64,000 bases of DNA. Source: Neurospora tetrasperma FGSC 2508. Its lineage: Eukaryota > Ascomycota > Sordariomycetes > Sordariales > Sordariaceae. The stretch covers positions 380,422-444,421 of the forward strand of contig NW_009799104.1 of the NCBI RefSeq assembly GCF_000213175.1, written 5' to 3'. Shown in pieces: positions 46,070 to 56,799 of this stretch. Position numbers and translations under genes: made by a program. Under the pieces are notes generated by a model. That model did no database searches. It worked only from the letters and a program-made list of their open reading frames with translations, and was not told the DNA's origin. Every line of letters begins with the position of its first letter. Position 1 is the first letter of the stretch.

Positions 46070-46620
46070 ATGAGGTGCCATGTGGTGTTTTGGGAAGCAC
46101 TTGCGGCGACCTATGCCAACAATTCCCTCCCTAACTCGCCCAGCCACGTCCGCCCCCTGGCCTGCTTGGGTCACAGCGTTGCCCTGGCTCAAGCGTTCGC
46201 CAACGTCAACCCCATCAGCTTGGATAACGCCTGCCGCTTGATCGCCTCGAACACCTGCCAGGCGCGCGGTAAGTCCCCTCTTCCTTCCGCCTCTCTCCCT
46301 TCTCCCATTCTCTAACACCTCGCAGGTACATGCTGGAGGTCCCCCGCGGCATGCGCAACTATCGGAACGCCCTGTAGGCCATGGCTGCCGAAGTTGTATC
46401 CCTTGTCCCCGTCGGCACCCCCTTGTCTGCTGGCAACCTGCAACGCCTGCGCCAGTGTGCGTCGACCTTCTTGACCGCGATGCAGGCGCGGTTGGTTGCT
46501 GACGACCTCCCTATGACTCTGCCCGGTATGCTTCGTGCGAATGGTCTCGGTTGCGCCCTGGCGCCGGGACCAATCCGGGAGAGCTTCGAAGGACCAACAC
46601 ACGAACAAGTTCTGCTCTGC
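46070..46620 (+). pseudogene. family B copy on the plus strand, with an intron
   Basis: The frame reads CLGHSVALAQAFANVNPIS and LDNACRLIASNTCQARG up to a strong GTAAGT intron (46269-46325, CTAAC branch, GCAG). It then gives YMLEVPRGMRNYRNAL, AAEVVSLVPVGTPLSAGN, RLRQCASTFLTAMQARLVAD and LGCALAPGPIRESFEG. The last part is a distant match to the FLTLMRRRL block at 34.1 and 43.2 kb. The whole resembles the 62.6-63.2 kb relic, which also has an intron-like break at the equivalent point. The frames on the two sides do not agree, so it is a fossil. Confidence 0.5.
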
Positions 46621-46859
46621 AACGTCAATACATGGCAAGCGCGTATATACGCTGGCAGCGTGTTGGCGTTCTCGGCCACACTCTATAGTAGCGTGGCAGA
46701 GGGCAAGCTGAGCCCGGCAGCCTACCATAGACCGCACACAGGCTCGAGAGTCGTGCCTCTCGACAAGTTGCCCAGCGGGCTAACCTTTCTCGGGCTACCG
46801 AACAAAACTTAGCCATTGGTCCACATCTTTTACCAAGTTTTCCAGCGTAAACGCTTTTG

Positions 46860-47057
46860 AGCTGGACGCCAACGCCAACGCCCAATGTTGCACGAGAATC
46901 CGGATTTGGCTCTGTCTGGAACGTTTCGACCATTCTACATTCTCCACCGCGATATCTCGCCAAACAATATCAACACGACGGACCAGAAAAGCACCATACC
47001 TTCAAAGGCCAACTGATCGACTACGATACGCCTGCCAAGGTTCGGGATGCCGCCTGA
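46860..47057 (+). pseudogene. fungal-type (FunK1-like) protein kinase fragment
   Basis: One frame has FRPFYILHRDISPNNINTTD, the catalytic loop of fungal FunK1 kinases (HRDIS-x-NNI with the catalytic Asp). A second frame just after has KGQLIDYDTPAKVRDAA, in the place of the metal-binding LIDxD segment. Only this core is left. FunK1 kinases are lineage-specific and often found in fast-evolving regions. Confidence 0.6.
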
Positions 47058-49341
47058 CGACGCCGAAACAATAACCCAGAAACGAAGCTACATGCCTTTT
47101 TCCTGGTCATGAGAAAGAGCAGGAGGTTACATTGAGGACAAATGACAGTAGGGATCAGTACTCACGGTTAGGGGCTTGGTCAAAACTGGACAGCGGAGAT
47201 AGAAACATACTAGGCATGCAGCGCTTGGGATTCAGAGGTAGCTATCCCGACCTTCGGATGAAATTCGATTCGGGAAAGGATCGTCCATACTATTTCCATC
47301 AGTATCCAAAGGAGAAAAAGTTTCATCCAGATAGGAAAATTTTCTGTCCAAGGGATATCAGATGGCGTCTCGAGAAGATATCTCGCTATCAAAATTGATA
47401 GTTAATTCCTCACTCCTTATTCTCAAACCGATTTGGTCGGTTGACTCTGGAGGTGTCTTACCAAAACCTACAAGCAATTTTTTTTGGGTTGGGTTGATTA
47501 CATTTGAGGATCCAGATTGTTAGAAGAAAAAAACATGACTGCGAGAGCGGAGCGCAAAGACTGGCACAAACTGATACCAATAACCATAGCGTACACCCTT
47601 TGCGTGCTCTCAGCGGTCACCCAAGGCATCTTCAGTCTCAATCGCTTGAGCGCCCTACGACAATACTGATGCCGTATTCGTTTTGTTGCACTTGTAAAGA
47701 GTATCCCAACACTCTTTGTCCTTTGCTGGTTGGTCCGGACATGGCTTGTCCATGCTAGGTTGATCCGCGGTTGGGTCGCTGTGTTGTTGACGACTGTGGC
47801 TCACTTGCTCCATTGCCCGATGCTGTTGGATTGGATGTTGCATATTTTGCAGTGGATTTGGGCCGGTTCATTCGCCGCATGATACGCAAAGGCTTGAATG
47901 CAGTAGAGGCATGGTGAATGTTGCTGTTGGGGTTCGTGGATGGGTTGTTGGGCGGCGAGCTGGAAGCCCGAGGTCGACTTGCTTCATACTTACCTACAAA
48001 TCAAAGGACGTATTCCTTGCCCTGTCCAGTCTATGACCCTAGATACGTAACTATTTCCCCAGTATGTCCTCTCAGTTCCAGATGTTGAAGTCGTCGTTGC
48101 CCTCCGGGCATAAGGTTCGAGGGGGGCATGATCATCAAGACCACAACGGCACACATGAGTATGTCGGATCAAGTCCGAGGATTATAAAGAATTGATCGGC
48201 GGTCACGACGACTGGAGTAGCAGCGAATGTCAATTTGAAAAGGACTGTTCATTGCTTGCTGTCGATACGAGAGTTGAACTTGCTCTTCAAGGAATTCACC
48301 CTTGCGCGGCTGCCGTTGCGCCTATTCAATGGGGATCTCGACGCAAATTCTCCCCAACGGAATTTGTCAGTGTATGTGCTTTCAGTGTGATGGGGCGATT
48401 GTCGGCGAGCTGTGTCCATTCAGGTGTCGATAACCTTGATGGGGACATGTTTGATCGTGCTCCCGCTGAGCGGGACGGGGCGTGCAGTCATCCTCATGTT
48501 GGGATCCGTTTCCCGAACAGGCAGCTCACGCGTTCGGGCTGCAGGATGTTGCGGTTTATGTAGTGGTGCGACTAGAGCAGGTGAATTTAGGGATGAGGCG
48601 GGTAAGAAAGGGCGGCAGAGATATCCTTGAACGGCCTGGTGGTCTTGCGGTGGTCTGTTGGCAATGGTGGGATCTTGGGGACACTCTCTCGCCACTCCTT
48701 GAGCGAAGGATTCGGGAGTTGATCTCGCCACGTATACTAAAAGTCGTGTTTCGTGTAAATCTGGGTCTTGAGGATTTGAGGCATATGGCTGGTTGCCTTT
48801 CACCTGGATGGCGGGAATGAAACTGGGCAGTACCGGTACGGGATGTTGCTGAAGGACGCGCAGAGGAATCGCTGTAGCTCAGGAGAGGCCGAGTAGATCA
48901 ACAAGGACTTGTTGGCGACTGTTGATGGAGCAGGAGTGAATACTGGCGGTCATGTGCCTGGCAGTGTACGGGTCAGGACTTGAAATTACCGTTCCTTCCT
49001 TTTTAGGTTTGCAACTCTGGAAGGCACCCTTCACTGACGGTAACTTGTTGACCGCCTTGAGTTTTGCCTGGAATCTTCCTTCACCTTCTCCTCGTCACCA
49101 AGGTAAACTTTTCCTGCCACTTGATCGCGTCCGGAAATCTTTCCCACCCCTCTTTCTCTTCTCCTCACTACAACAATGTTCACCACTTTTTGCAGCGAAC
49201 TCAGCAGAATCGCCGATATTCTTTATATCCTTCGGTATCAGCGCCTTCTTGGCTTTCAGTTTGCCGTCTTTGTCGTGGTCAGCTTCACGCAACCCTTCTC
49301 TTTGTTGATCAGCATCTGGTATTACCTATTGGATCTCCAAG
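47058..49341. other. 2.3 kb stretch with only fragmentary frames
   Basis: Short frames on both strands (for example plus 47132-47398, rich in Arg/Lys/Tyr, and minus 48420-48803, Pro-rich) have no recognisable features. A minus-strand piece near 49160-49290 (KAKKALIPKDIKNIGDSAEF) looks protein-like. I cannot support a gene. Confidence 0.4.
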
Positions 49342-49398
49342 GTACGACAAGCATCTCCCAAGATCTAGTTCACTGGCTTGCGCTTACAAAATGTATAG
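49342..49398 (+). other. possible 5' leader intron of WIKDFF gene 2
   Basis: GTACGA donor and TATAG acceptor, ending 25 bases before the chosen ATG. The branch site is weak, so this rests mainly on analogy with the other two genes. Confidence 0.35.
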
Positions 49399-49423
49399 AC
49401 GTCAATTTTTACTCGCCGCTAAA

Positions 49424-50221
49424 ATGGAACCCAACTCTCCTACCACTCCCCGCGGTCCGTCGAAGAGAAAGTCCCCCTCTTCTGACACCAACGGCCTCCC
49501 GCAACCCCGCAGCCACAAGCGTCAGAGAACCGTGGAGCGCGAGGAGCCTGCATACAAGCTGAGCGACTCTTCTCCAAACCAGCTCATCACGTCGCCAGAA
49601 AAAACCATTGAGTCAGAGCACAAAGACGAGGAGTCGGAAGGGGAAACAACGGTGTCAGACCCCATGAACATCGAATCCGAGGGCACAACCGGCAATCAAC
49701 CGCACATGACCGGCGATCATAATCGTCCTCTCCACAGAAATACTCGCAAACCCATCTTAGTCTCAGCGGAACCCGAGTTGTCGAATAGCGACATTGACGA
49801 CCTCTTCTCCGAATCAGAGCTTGAGTTGGACTTAGAAGACGAAGACTTAGACTCCACCACCAAGAAATCTCCTTCACGCGGAGAACCGAGCAAAAACGAG
49901 GACGAGTATTACATGGCCATGTATAATATGGACTATTACAACTCCCTCTCTGAGCCGGACCTCCGCCGTGAGGCTATTCGTTGGATGGAGGAGAACTCTC
50001 GTGCTGACCCGAAAGGCACCGTTGTATATCCTCCTCCGTGGTACATCGCCACTCGTTTCGATCCGCCTCGCCCCAGGATGTGGATCAAGGACTTCTTCTC
50101 GGGTAGAGTTCGCCCGCGTCAGCTGGTTAATGACCGGCTGGCCGAGATGACCGTCGCCCAGAGGGAGAAGTGGGCGAGAGAGCATGGAATGGGAGGGCAT
50201 GACGATGAGGACACCGAGTAG
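49424..50221 (+). CDS. WIKDFF-family protein 2
   Basis: I start at the Met of MEPNSPTTPRGPSKRK (265 residues); the frame is open much further upstream, but that part reads as non-coding. The N-terminal 180 residues are disordered, with a KRQRTVEREE basic cluster that may be a nuclear localisation signal, and an acidic run (SESELELDLEDEDLD). The conserved domain follows: EPDLRREAIRWMEENS, GTVVYPPPWYIATRF, RPRMWIKDFFSGRVRPR, then LVNDRLAEM and REKWARE. It is the longest of the family. No function is known; the acidic tract plus likely nuclear signal suggests a nuclear role (inference). Confidence 0.7.
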   Translation: MEPNSPTTPRGPSKRKSPSSDTNGLPQPRSHKRQRTVEREEPAYKLSDSSPNQLITSPEKTIESEHKDEESEGETTVSDPMNIESEGTTGNQPHMTGDHNRPLHRNTRKPILVSAEPELSNSDIDDLFSESELELDLEDEDLDSTTKKSPSRGEPSKNEDEYYMAMYNMDYYNSLSEPDLRREAIRWMEENSRADPKGTVVYPPPWYIATRFDPPRPRMWIKDFFSGRVRPRQLVNDRLAEMTVAQREKWAREHGMGGHDDEDTE

Positions 50222-51031
50222 GAGGCGGAGAGATGTCAGGAAAGAGCGATGAGCCTGGGAATGGTGAATCAGAGAGTGGGGGAGGCTGTCATGGGATGGT
50301 GAGAGAGAAAGAGCGTCCTAAAAGGATTATCGCAACTGATTTACGTCGCAAGGTTACTAGCTGGTTTGTTTGGCATTGTGATTGCTATGAAGCAAGGTCT
50401 TGATACCGTCCAATGTACAAGAAGGAGTACCGTTCTATTTCCTGTTGTAGTTTTCTTACCATGAAGCCTACCCTTCCAAGTTTCTCTTGTTTCCTTTCTG
50501 AGCCCTCTCGCGGGGACAGCAGTCCTAGAAGATGGGACTTTCATATTTATTGTCACTGTCGTGGAAAGACTTGCAAGCTTGAAACTTCACCTGAACAGCG
50601 TTAGTCATACGCGCAACATCTCAAAACTCGCAGATTCACTACCATCAACAACAACCAAGAAGTGAAGACAGAACCTTTCCAGCGGTCGCCTCACCGAAAT
50701 GTCACCAAATGACGAGTATCATGGCAAGGAAGTCTAAGTGGCTTGGCGTTTGGATTTGACACAGTGGGGGCAGGGATTCTCGCGTGCATCTGTTCGCAGC
50801 CATCAAGTTATTGACTCTCAGATAGTCTATGTTATGGACGCTTTGAACAAAATAACAAAGAAAACAAAAGGTAAGCAGGATGACTATGTCATATCAAACG
50901 ACCAAGTCAGCGGTGAAAGAGTCACATCTTGCTGTTTGACCAATTAGACTCACAACACTGTCATGACAGGGCAGCGATACCTTTCCGCCGTCGGCCTTCC
51001 CATAAGAACAACCACAACCCAAGCCAACGAG
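50222..51031. other. 0.8 kb stretch after WIKDFF gene 2
   Basis: Contains the 3' region of WIKDFF gene 2 and short frames on both strands without features. Nothing further seen. Confidence 0.4.
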
Positions 51032-51609
51032 ATGGATAACGTGTTCATTACATGCTTTCAGAGAACCACCTACGCACTTATCTTCTCCTTTCTGATCGCC
51101 CCCGTTTTCCCCAGTGCCTCATCAGCTCGAATCACAAAACGCCAACACTGAAACTTGATAGCAGTTGCCAGTATCCAGAGACAGCTTTTCCAGCAATACT
51201 CGATGTCCCGAAACATTACCGTGGCAACTTGGGTTGTTCCATCGACATCTCATCTTTCACAGGCCAGGCAAAGCAGTTAATGGGGAGCCTCGTTGCATCT
51301 AATATGCCTGGTTCTTTCCAGTCCACGATGAATCAATATTCATTTCCAGCGCCGGTTTCTACGTTGAACCACCGCGTCATGGACAACATGATGAAGGGGG
51401 CTGGATATCTCTTGGAACACCATGGGCCCGTATACATTTCTCAGAGTCTAGCGCCAAACCGTGATGGAGCGGTGCCCCGTGGAGAAGGATATTGAGCGGC
51501 TGACCCCTACAAGGACCTGAACGACGTCGTCACCAAGTGCCAGGGCATCGTCCATCGTCCCATCAGCCACGTGATGATGAAAGCATATCACCAACACTAC
51601 ACTATCTAG
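51032..51609 (+). pseudogene. possible secreted-protein relic
   Basis: The Met at 51032 opens with MDNVFITCFQRTTYALIFSF and a hydrophobic core LIAPVFPSASSA followed by RITKRQ, which looks like a signal peptide with a Kex2-type KR site. Another frame then carries CQYPETAFPAILDVPKHYRG, GSLVASNMPGSFQSTMNQYS, HRVMDNMMKGAGYLLEHHG and KDLNDVVTKCQGIVHRP. I do not recognise the family. It is broken. Confidence 0.35.
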
Positions 51610-51789
51610 GTACCAAGAGTTCCAGCTAAACATTAGAAGCTAGACAGACCCCAAGACACTCGACCTGAATACTATCTACACCTCATCCAACCCATACGAC
51701 GTTGTTCTTTTGTCTCTTGTCCTGATGAAACCCCAGATGGACAACGGAGCAAACCATCCGAAGTGAACCGGAAACCCACGCAATCCCGG

Positions 51790-52350
51790 GCATGCAAGCT
51801 GGTTCAGTCAACGGCTCCTTCAGTCCACACCACTTTGTCAGCGTCGAGGAAGCACTGTCCCTTCCATTCCTTCCCCAAGAATCATGTTCTGGCCATGTCG
51901 TCGGAGATGATCTTCTGCGTCGTACCCGAGATGGTGTCAAAGTCTGTCAAGAGTTGTTCGTCGTCCTCAAGGAGGAAGGAGCAGACGAATTCGATGAGGA
52001 CGATCAAAAGTGCGTTCATCCGCGGTCTCTGTCGTCGTTCTTTTCTTGCTCTCCAGTCACTATCGCGATTGTGAAGAGTAGGAAAATCGAACGATAATAA
52101 TGGCAGCACCAACCAACGACGACGCTCTGAATAGCACCTCCAATAAATTCGTCGATAAACTAAGTACCCAACTCTAGGCCCTCGTCAATATCGCGTCCAC
52201 CGGAAAGTGGATCAATCTACGTTTCTAACAGCTCCTCCCGTTCCTCGCCATTATCACCGGTCTCCTCGCAAGCCTCGAGTTCTCCTTCTGCCCCGGCCTC
52301 GAAGACATTTTCGGGTCTTTCGTTCCTGACTCATCTACGTTTGGCTAAAG
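51790..52350 (+). pseudogene. family A copy 5 and its upstream neighbour frame
   Basis: The first part reads FVSVEEALSLPFLPQESCSG, RTRDGVKVCQELFVVLKEEG and ADEFDEDD. Its family is not recognised. After a leader resembling that at 40.26-40.34 kb, the second part (from 52100) reads DALNSTSNKFVDKLSTQL, IASTGKWINLRF and LLASLEFSFCPGLEDIFG. GKWINLRF is shared exactly with family A copy 2. Broken, with several interruptions. Confidence 0.5.
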
Positions 52351-53200
52351 AACTAGCCAAATGAGATATCTACAACAGATTTGGACTACGGCAAAGATAA
52401 TGTCGTTATCTAGTCATTGGGATTGGATTCCAATCTCAAGGTATTGCAAAGTACAAATGCTTCCTATAAATACCTGGCTTCTTCCAAGTGGTAGCTTTTG
52501 TACCCCATTTCCTTCTTAGGCTAAGGAAGTTCCTCTTAGTACCCCTTTTCTGCACTGCTGCTTTTCCTCTTTTTCGGACAAAACACCTTATGTCTGACAA
52601 GTGAAGGTCTGAAGGACAAGACGAAAGATTATGGGATCGTTGGACTATAAGCACCATTCCCTAGCCAGGTAACTTTGGACGTGCTGTGGGCTCGTTGCCG
52701 GACCAGTTGCCAGGTGAAAATACCACGTCCCGCACGCGGAAACCGCCCCACGGCGGGACACTTGAAAACACCATTCACTTGTATCTACAGCCTGACCGCC
52801 CGAGTTTTGTTTGCCTCGGTGGTCTTGGACTCCATGCCCTAAAAGCTGCCCACGGAAATATACTTTTCAGCCCGCTCCCTCTCGCTTTTTTTTCTTTACA
52901 ATCGCAACCCACGCTCGGCAGATTCATTCTATAAACGCAAAACAAACACCATTTACTTACCTGGGTACATACAACCTCAAGCTCGACGAGACACTCAGCT
53001 ATCTAGTACCATACATTACTTCTAAGCAGCGGCTTCAGCAAGCGTTACGATCGTCTAGAGGATAGGTGCCAGTTTTTTTCGCGCCGTGCGAAGAACTTTC
53101 TCCGCTGCCTAGACATACAACTGAACTTACTCGTCTCTCAAATCATACAGTAATACACTCACCATCTCCATTCATAGATGTATAAAACAACTCTCTAATA
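52351..53200. other. 0.85 kb stretch upstream of WIKDFF gene 3
   Basis: Contains the promoter and leader of the third WIKDFF gene, with a pyrimidine-rich stretch at about 52875-52905. Short frames have no features. Confidence 0.45.
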
Positions 53201-53225
53201 ACCGCAGCAGGACTTTTACAACGTC

Positions 53226-53867
53226 ATGGATCCCACCGCTCGTTTTCCAGCCTCGGCAGACTCTCAGCAGGCCAGAGTCGATCTGCTTCCCGAGAACATC
53301 AATCCGGAGACGTCTCCTGCTCGTTCTAGTCGTTCCACCAACACCCAACCCGAAGATATTCCTGGAAGTCAAGACGCCAAGGAAGAGGCTCAATACGACA
53401 ACAATGAAGCGGTAACCCCCACAAGCCAAGCCGCCTCCTCTACGGTCGATAGCACGGACCTTTCGTTGGCGCTCAATTCCAACAGCGCTTCTCCCCACAC
53501 CGAAGTTGATGGCGACGAAGACATTGAAGAAGACATTGCAGTTGGCCAGACCAACTTGAACCTTCAGATTCCTGATGTTCCGCCGCCGCCGCCGGCCTCG
53601 GAGGAGACACTGCGCCAGCAGGCAGTTGCCTGGATGGAGGCAGCCAACTCCGATGTTCCGAACGGCCAGGTTGTCCAGCCTCCCCCTTGGTACGCATATT
53701 CCCGTACCGAACATCCAGATCGCCCACGCATCTGGATTAAAGACTTTTTCACGGGACATGTCCGTCCACGTAGGCTGGTTAATGACCGCCTTGCGGAGAT
53801 GTCTCTCGTGGAAAGGGAGAGGTGGGAAAACCGCCAGAGGAGGATTAGGGGCGAGCCTGCCGACTGA
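53226..53867 (+). CDS. WIKDFF-family protein 3
   Basis: One exon, 213 residues. An acceptor-like CAG with a CTAATAAC branch ends 15 bases before the ATG, much as in gene 1, so a leader intron is likely; I could not fix its donor. The first 120 residues are disordered and acidic. The conserved domain (about 120-200) reads SEETLRQQAVAWMEAANS, NGQVVQPPPWYAYSR, RPRIWIKDFFTGHVRPR, LVNDRLAEM and VERERWENRQRR. It has no signal peptide or membrane span. It is the closest copy to the relic at 54.5 kb, about 0.7 kb downstream. Confidence 0.72.
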   Translation: MDPTARFPASADSQQARVDLLPENINPETSPARSSRSTNTQPEDIPGSQDAKEEAQYDNNEAVTPTSQAASSTVDSTDLSLALNSNSASPHTEVDGDEDIEEDIAVGQTNLNLQIPDVPPPPPASEETLRQQAVAWMEAANSDVPNGQVVQPPPWYAYSRTEHPDRPRIWIKDFFTGHVRPRRLVNDRLAEMSLVERERWENRQRRIRGEPAD

Positions 53868-54390
53868 GCCAGTTGGGCTTTATGTGCTTGGCGTTAGGGA
53901 GAGTCGGAGATGTATGGGAGATGGGATATGAGATGCGGCGGGAACAGCGGGTGCAGTACCTACCTAGTCCGGTGATGACACCCTCAATCAGCCTTGCGAG
54001 TTCAAATCGAGGGTTAAAGGACTATGACATCAGAAGTGTTTTCTTTACCTATTCCTTGTAGGTGAACGTATATCTTTTTTTTTCTTTTGTCTTTTTTCTT
54101 GTGTTTTAAAATTTAGCAACCAAGTGATTGTAAGAACCTTCCGAAGTAATCTCCAGCTTCTTGATGTCCACTTAGCGGACGTAGTCAGCCCTTGTTCTTG
54201 CTTACTTCCAGTATTTTCCCAACTTATATTTTTTTCCTTACCTCTACAAAACCAACCTCTTCTCTGTCCAAGACAAGGGAACGTATGGATTACACACTTG
54301 AACCTTCGTAATCTTTAGAGGTACCTACCTATATATCATACCATTGCAACAGAACCGTTTTACTACCAGCATATCTAACCAGCCCCTTCT

Positions 54391-54753
54391 ACACAACCAT
54401 CCCGCCCATCGGCACCCGCCAAAGAAGTATCCCGCCCATCACCCGGCCGCTTCAGACGCGCCCAGAATCTATTCAACCCAAGCAAGGACACACTCCGCCT
54501 GCTTGGTGACCCTACGACCGCATCCGTCATCCAGATCTCCCAAGCATCCCGCTGGATCAAAGATTTCTTCACGGGACATGTCCGTCCCCACAGGCTGGTT
54601 AATGGCCGGCACAAGAGGAAGAAAGTGGATCTGGCCTACCTCTTCCATCTACCTACTCACATGGGCCGGCACGTTTGGCCGAGTCGCAACCCCCGCATTT
54701 CCCTTTTAGTGGGTTCCCTTGTCGTAGGAGGAGGAGATGTTCCTTTTTCGTAG
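54391..54753 (+). pseudogene. WIKDFF-family relic 4
   Basis: The frame contains RFRRAQNLFNPSKDTLRLLG, then SRWIKDFFTGHVRPHRLVNG, and loses similarity afterwards. The upstream WME block of the domain is absent and no start codon is visible. At DNA level the core is nearly the same as in gene 3 (53.74-53.78 kb), so it looks like a partial tandem duplicate. Confidence 0.65.
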
Positions 54754-55606
54754 CAGAGGGAAGACAGTATAATTGTTGAGTGAGAATTGAAGAATCTCAG
54801 CCGAGAGCCAAGAGGAACGTGGAAGTAAGAACTAAGATACAAAGAAGAAGGATGCCTCTGCTCAGGTCTGTGTCCGGGACACAAATTTATGGCTGGGGAA
54901 GTTAAGGTTGGCTGTTAGCGAGGGATCGCGGTAGTGGTGAAATTGAGAAAAAGGGTAAGAGTGAGATGATACAAGGAATGGAAAAAGTCTACAGGGGAGA
55001 TGGCAACAACTCAGCTCGTGTTGGTGATGCCCTCGTGCTTGATATCTCTAGAGGTAGATATTTGTTAGAAAGAATTGGGCACGGGTTTGGTTCAAGTTGT
55101 ATCTGTGGTAGATATCTAGTAGGGGCAGGATTGAAGCGAAAGGTTCATGTTACCGTGTGCCAAGCGAGACATTTTGGACTTCGAGTTATATGCTGTGGAC
55201 AGTAAAGAGTAGTGGCGGGAGAGCTATGCACAGGAGTTGCGGAGAGAAAACATTGGGGTTGAGCATGTTTAGAAGGAGTGGCTGCATTGAATGTATCAGT
55301 GTAATAGACAACGAACGGTGTTGAAGGGACTAGCAGTAGCTAAGGTACCATGGCAGCATGTCACAGGAAAACTTGTCACATTCATCGTATCTCTGGAGGT
55401 GTCTGAAGAGATGAACCGTTCTATTGATGCGAGGGCTTGTTGTGTGAGCGTATCTCAACTTGAAAATGGAGGGGTGGTTTGCTTGGAATTCGTGTACCAG
55501 GTTACAAGCTTCGTTTGTTGAGCCCAAAGTTCGAGTACAAATAAGTCCATCAACAAAATTCCCGACATCAACAAGACTTGTAGAGCCCGTCAACGATATC
55601 ATGATC
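54754..55606. other. 0.85 kb stretch without a supported gene
   Basis: Short frames only, with no features. Lies at the 3' end of the following minus-strand gene. Confidence 0.5.
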
Positions 55607-56584
55607 TTACTTTTCCATCTTCTTCTCTTTCTCCTCCTTCTCCTCCTGTTCCCTCGAGAAGTGGCCTTGGGGGGTAAAGGTCAAGGAGGTCTTTTCCCAC
55701 TCCTTTGCAGAAGAAGCAATGGCGGACTTCTTCTTCTCCTTTTCTGTGTTGTCCTCCCCCTTCTTCTCTGCTGAAGCCTTCGTGTTTTCTGTTTCTCCGG
55801 CAAATCGAACAGACTTCCCCTTTCGCGAAGAATCCTCGGCTTTTTCCTCCGCCTTCTTTGAAGGTCCGCCGTCGTTACCACTCGGGGGCGGGAACATTCT
55901 AGGCATAGGATACCCATGCACCCACGGCACTTCTTCCCCCGCCTTCAAGGCACGTACGCTGTGTTCGAAGATACCATAACCCAGATCAGGTACGCCGTAT
56001 ACATGTACGCAAGGACGATTCGCAGGCGCAATGTTAATCGGTCTAGGCTCATATGGACTATTCCCCGCTGGCTGGAAATGCACATATGTCATCCCCGTCC
56101 CAGGGTACTTGTCAGGGTCGAGTTGTGTCATAGGCCACTGGTTATGAGGGTCGAGTTCATGTTGATGTGGAGCTTCGGGTGGAGGAGATACACGGCCGAA
56201 TCTTGAAGGTATACGGCCGTCTTTGCAAAACGCGGGGTTGGGATTGTAATACGCGAGTGCCCCCGAATGATAAGTACGCCTCGGTCCTCGCTTGGGGTGA
56301 GGAGAAATACACGCGGGGTCCCATCCGAAAGGAAGGCGGCGGTTGGTAGAGGCTTCCGATGAGGATGTCTTGTCGCTGGATTCATCGGGTTTGCTGCGAA
56401 TTTGAATAGAGTCGGGCTTGACAGGACTGTTGGGAACAGGCTGCGATGGGCGTTCCGTCTGCTTGGCTTCGTCAGCCATGGTTGTGGCAGAGTGTTCTTG
56501 CGTCATGGTGTCTCTTTCGTGTGGAATGGAATTGGGCTTGTTTCCGTTCTTGATGATTGCCATGTGATCGGTTGTCTTTTGCAT
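55607..56584 (-). CDS. hypothetical protein, 325 aa, with a Pro/Tyr/His-rich core
   Basis: I start at Met 56584 (MQKTTDHMAIIKNGNKP), 66 bp downstream of a TATAAAA box. The frame is open further upstream, but that part overlaps the TATA box. The middle third (about residues 95-225) looks folded and specific: FGWDPACISPHPKRGPRR, ALAYYNPNPAFCKDGRIPSR, YPGTGMTYVHFQPAG, CVHVYGVPDLGYGIF, EVPWVHGYPMPRMF. The C-terminal 100 residues are Lys/Glu-rich and low complexity (KKAEEKAEDSSRKGK). No signal peptide or membrane segment. I do not recognise the family. It is intact, with a promoter, so it is probably expressed. Confidence 0.65.
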   Translation of the reverse strand: MQKTTDHMAIIKNGNKPNSIPHERDTMTQEHSATTMADEAKQTERPSQPVPNSPVKPDSIQIRSKPDESSDKTSSSEASTNRRLPFGWDPACISPHPKRGPRRTYHSGALAYYNPNPAFCKDGRIPSRFGRVSPPPEAPHQHELDPHNQWPMTQLDPDKYPGTGMTYVHFQPAGNSPYEPRPINIAPANRPCVHVYGVPDLGYGIFEHSVRALKAGEEVPWVHGYPMPRMFPPPSGNDGGPSKKAEEKAEDSSRKGKSVRFAGETENTKASAEKKGEDNTEKEKKKSAIASSAKEWEKTSLTFTPQGHFSREQEEKEEKEKKMEK

Positions 56585-56650
56585 CTTGACTGGAGAAGAA
56601 AGTGTGGTGGAAGGAAATTGGGAGGAAGAAAGTTTGGTGGGTGCTTGCCC

Positions 56651-56657
56651 TTTTATA
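56651..56657 (-). promoter_or_regulatory. TATA box of the 325-aa gene
   Basis: TATAAAAGGGC on the minus strand, 66 bp before the chosen start codon. Confidence 0.6.
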
Positions 56658-56799
56658 ATGGAAAGTCCAGAAGAAAAGTGGACAATGACGCGCTCAACGC
56701 TTCTCCGAAAAGTTCGGTATGTCCGACGTCCAAGTTTCTCGGCTTGTACTTGAAATGTGTCCCAAAAAAAAAGTTGAACCCTCAACCGCAGGAATTGCT

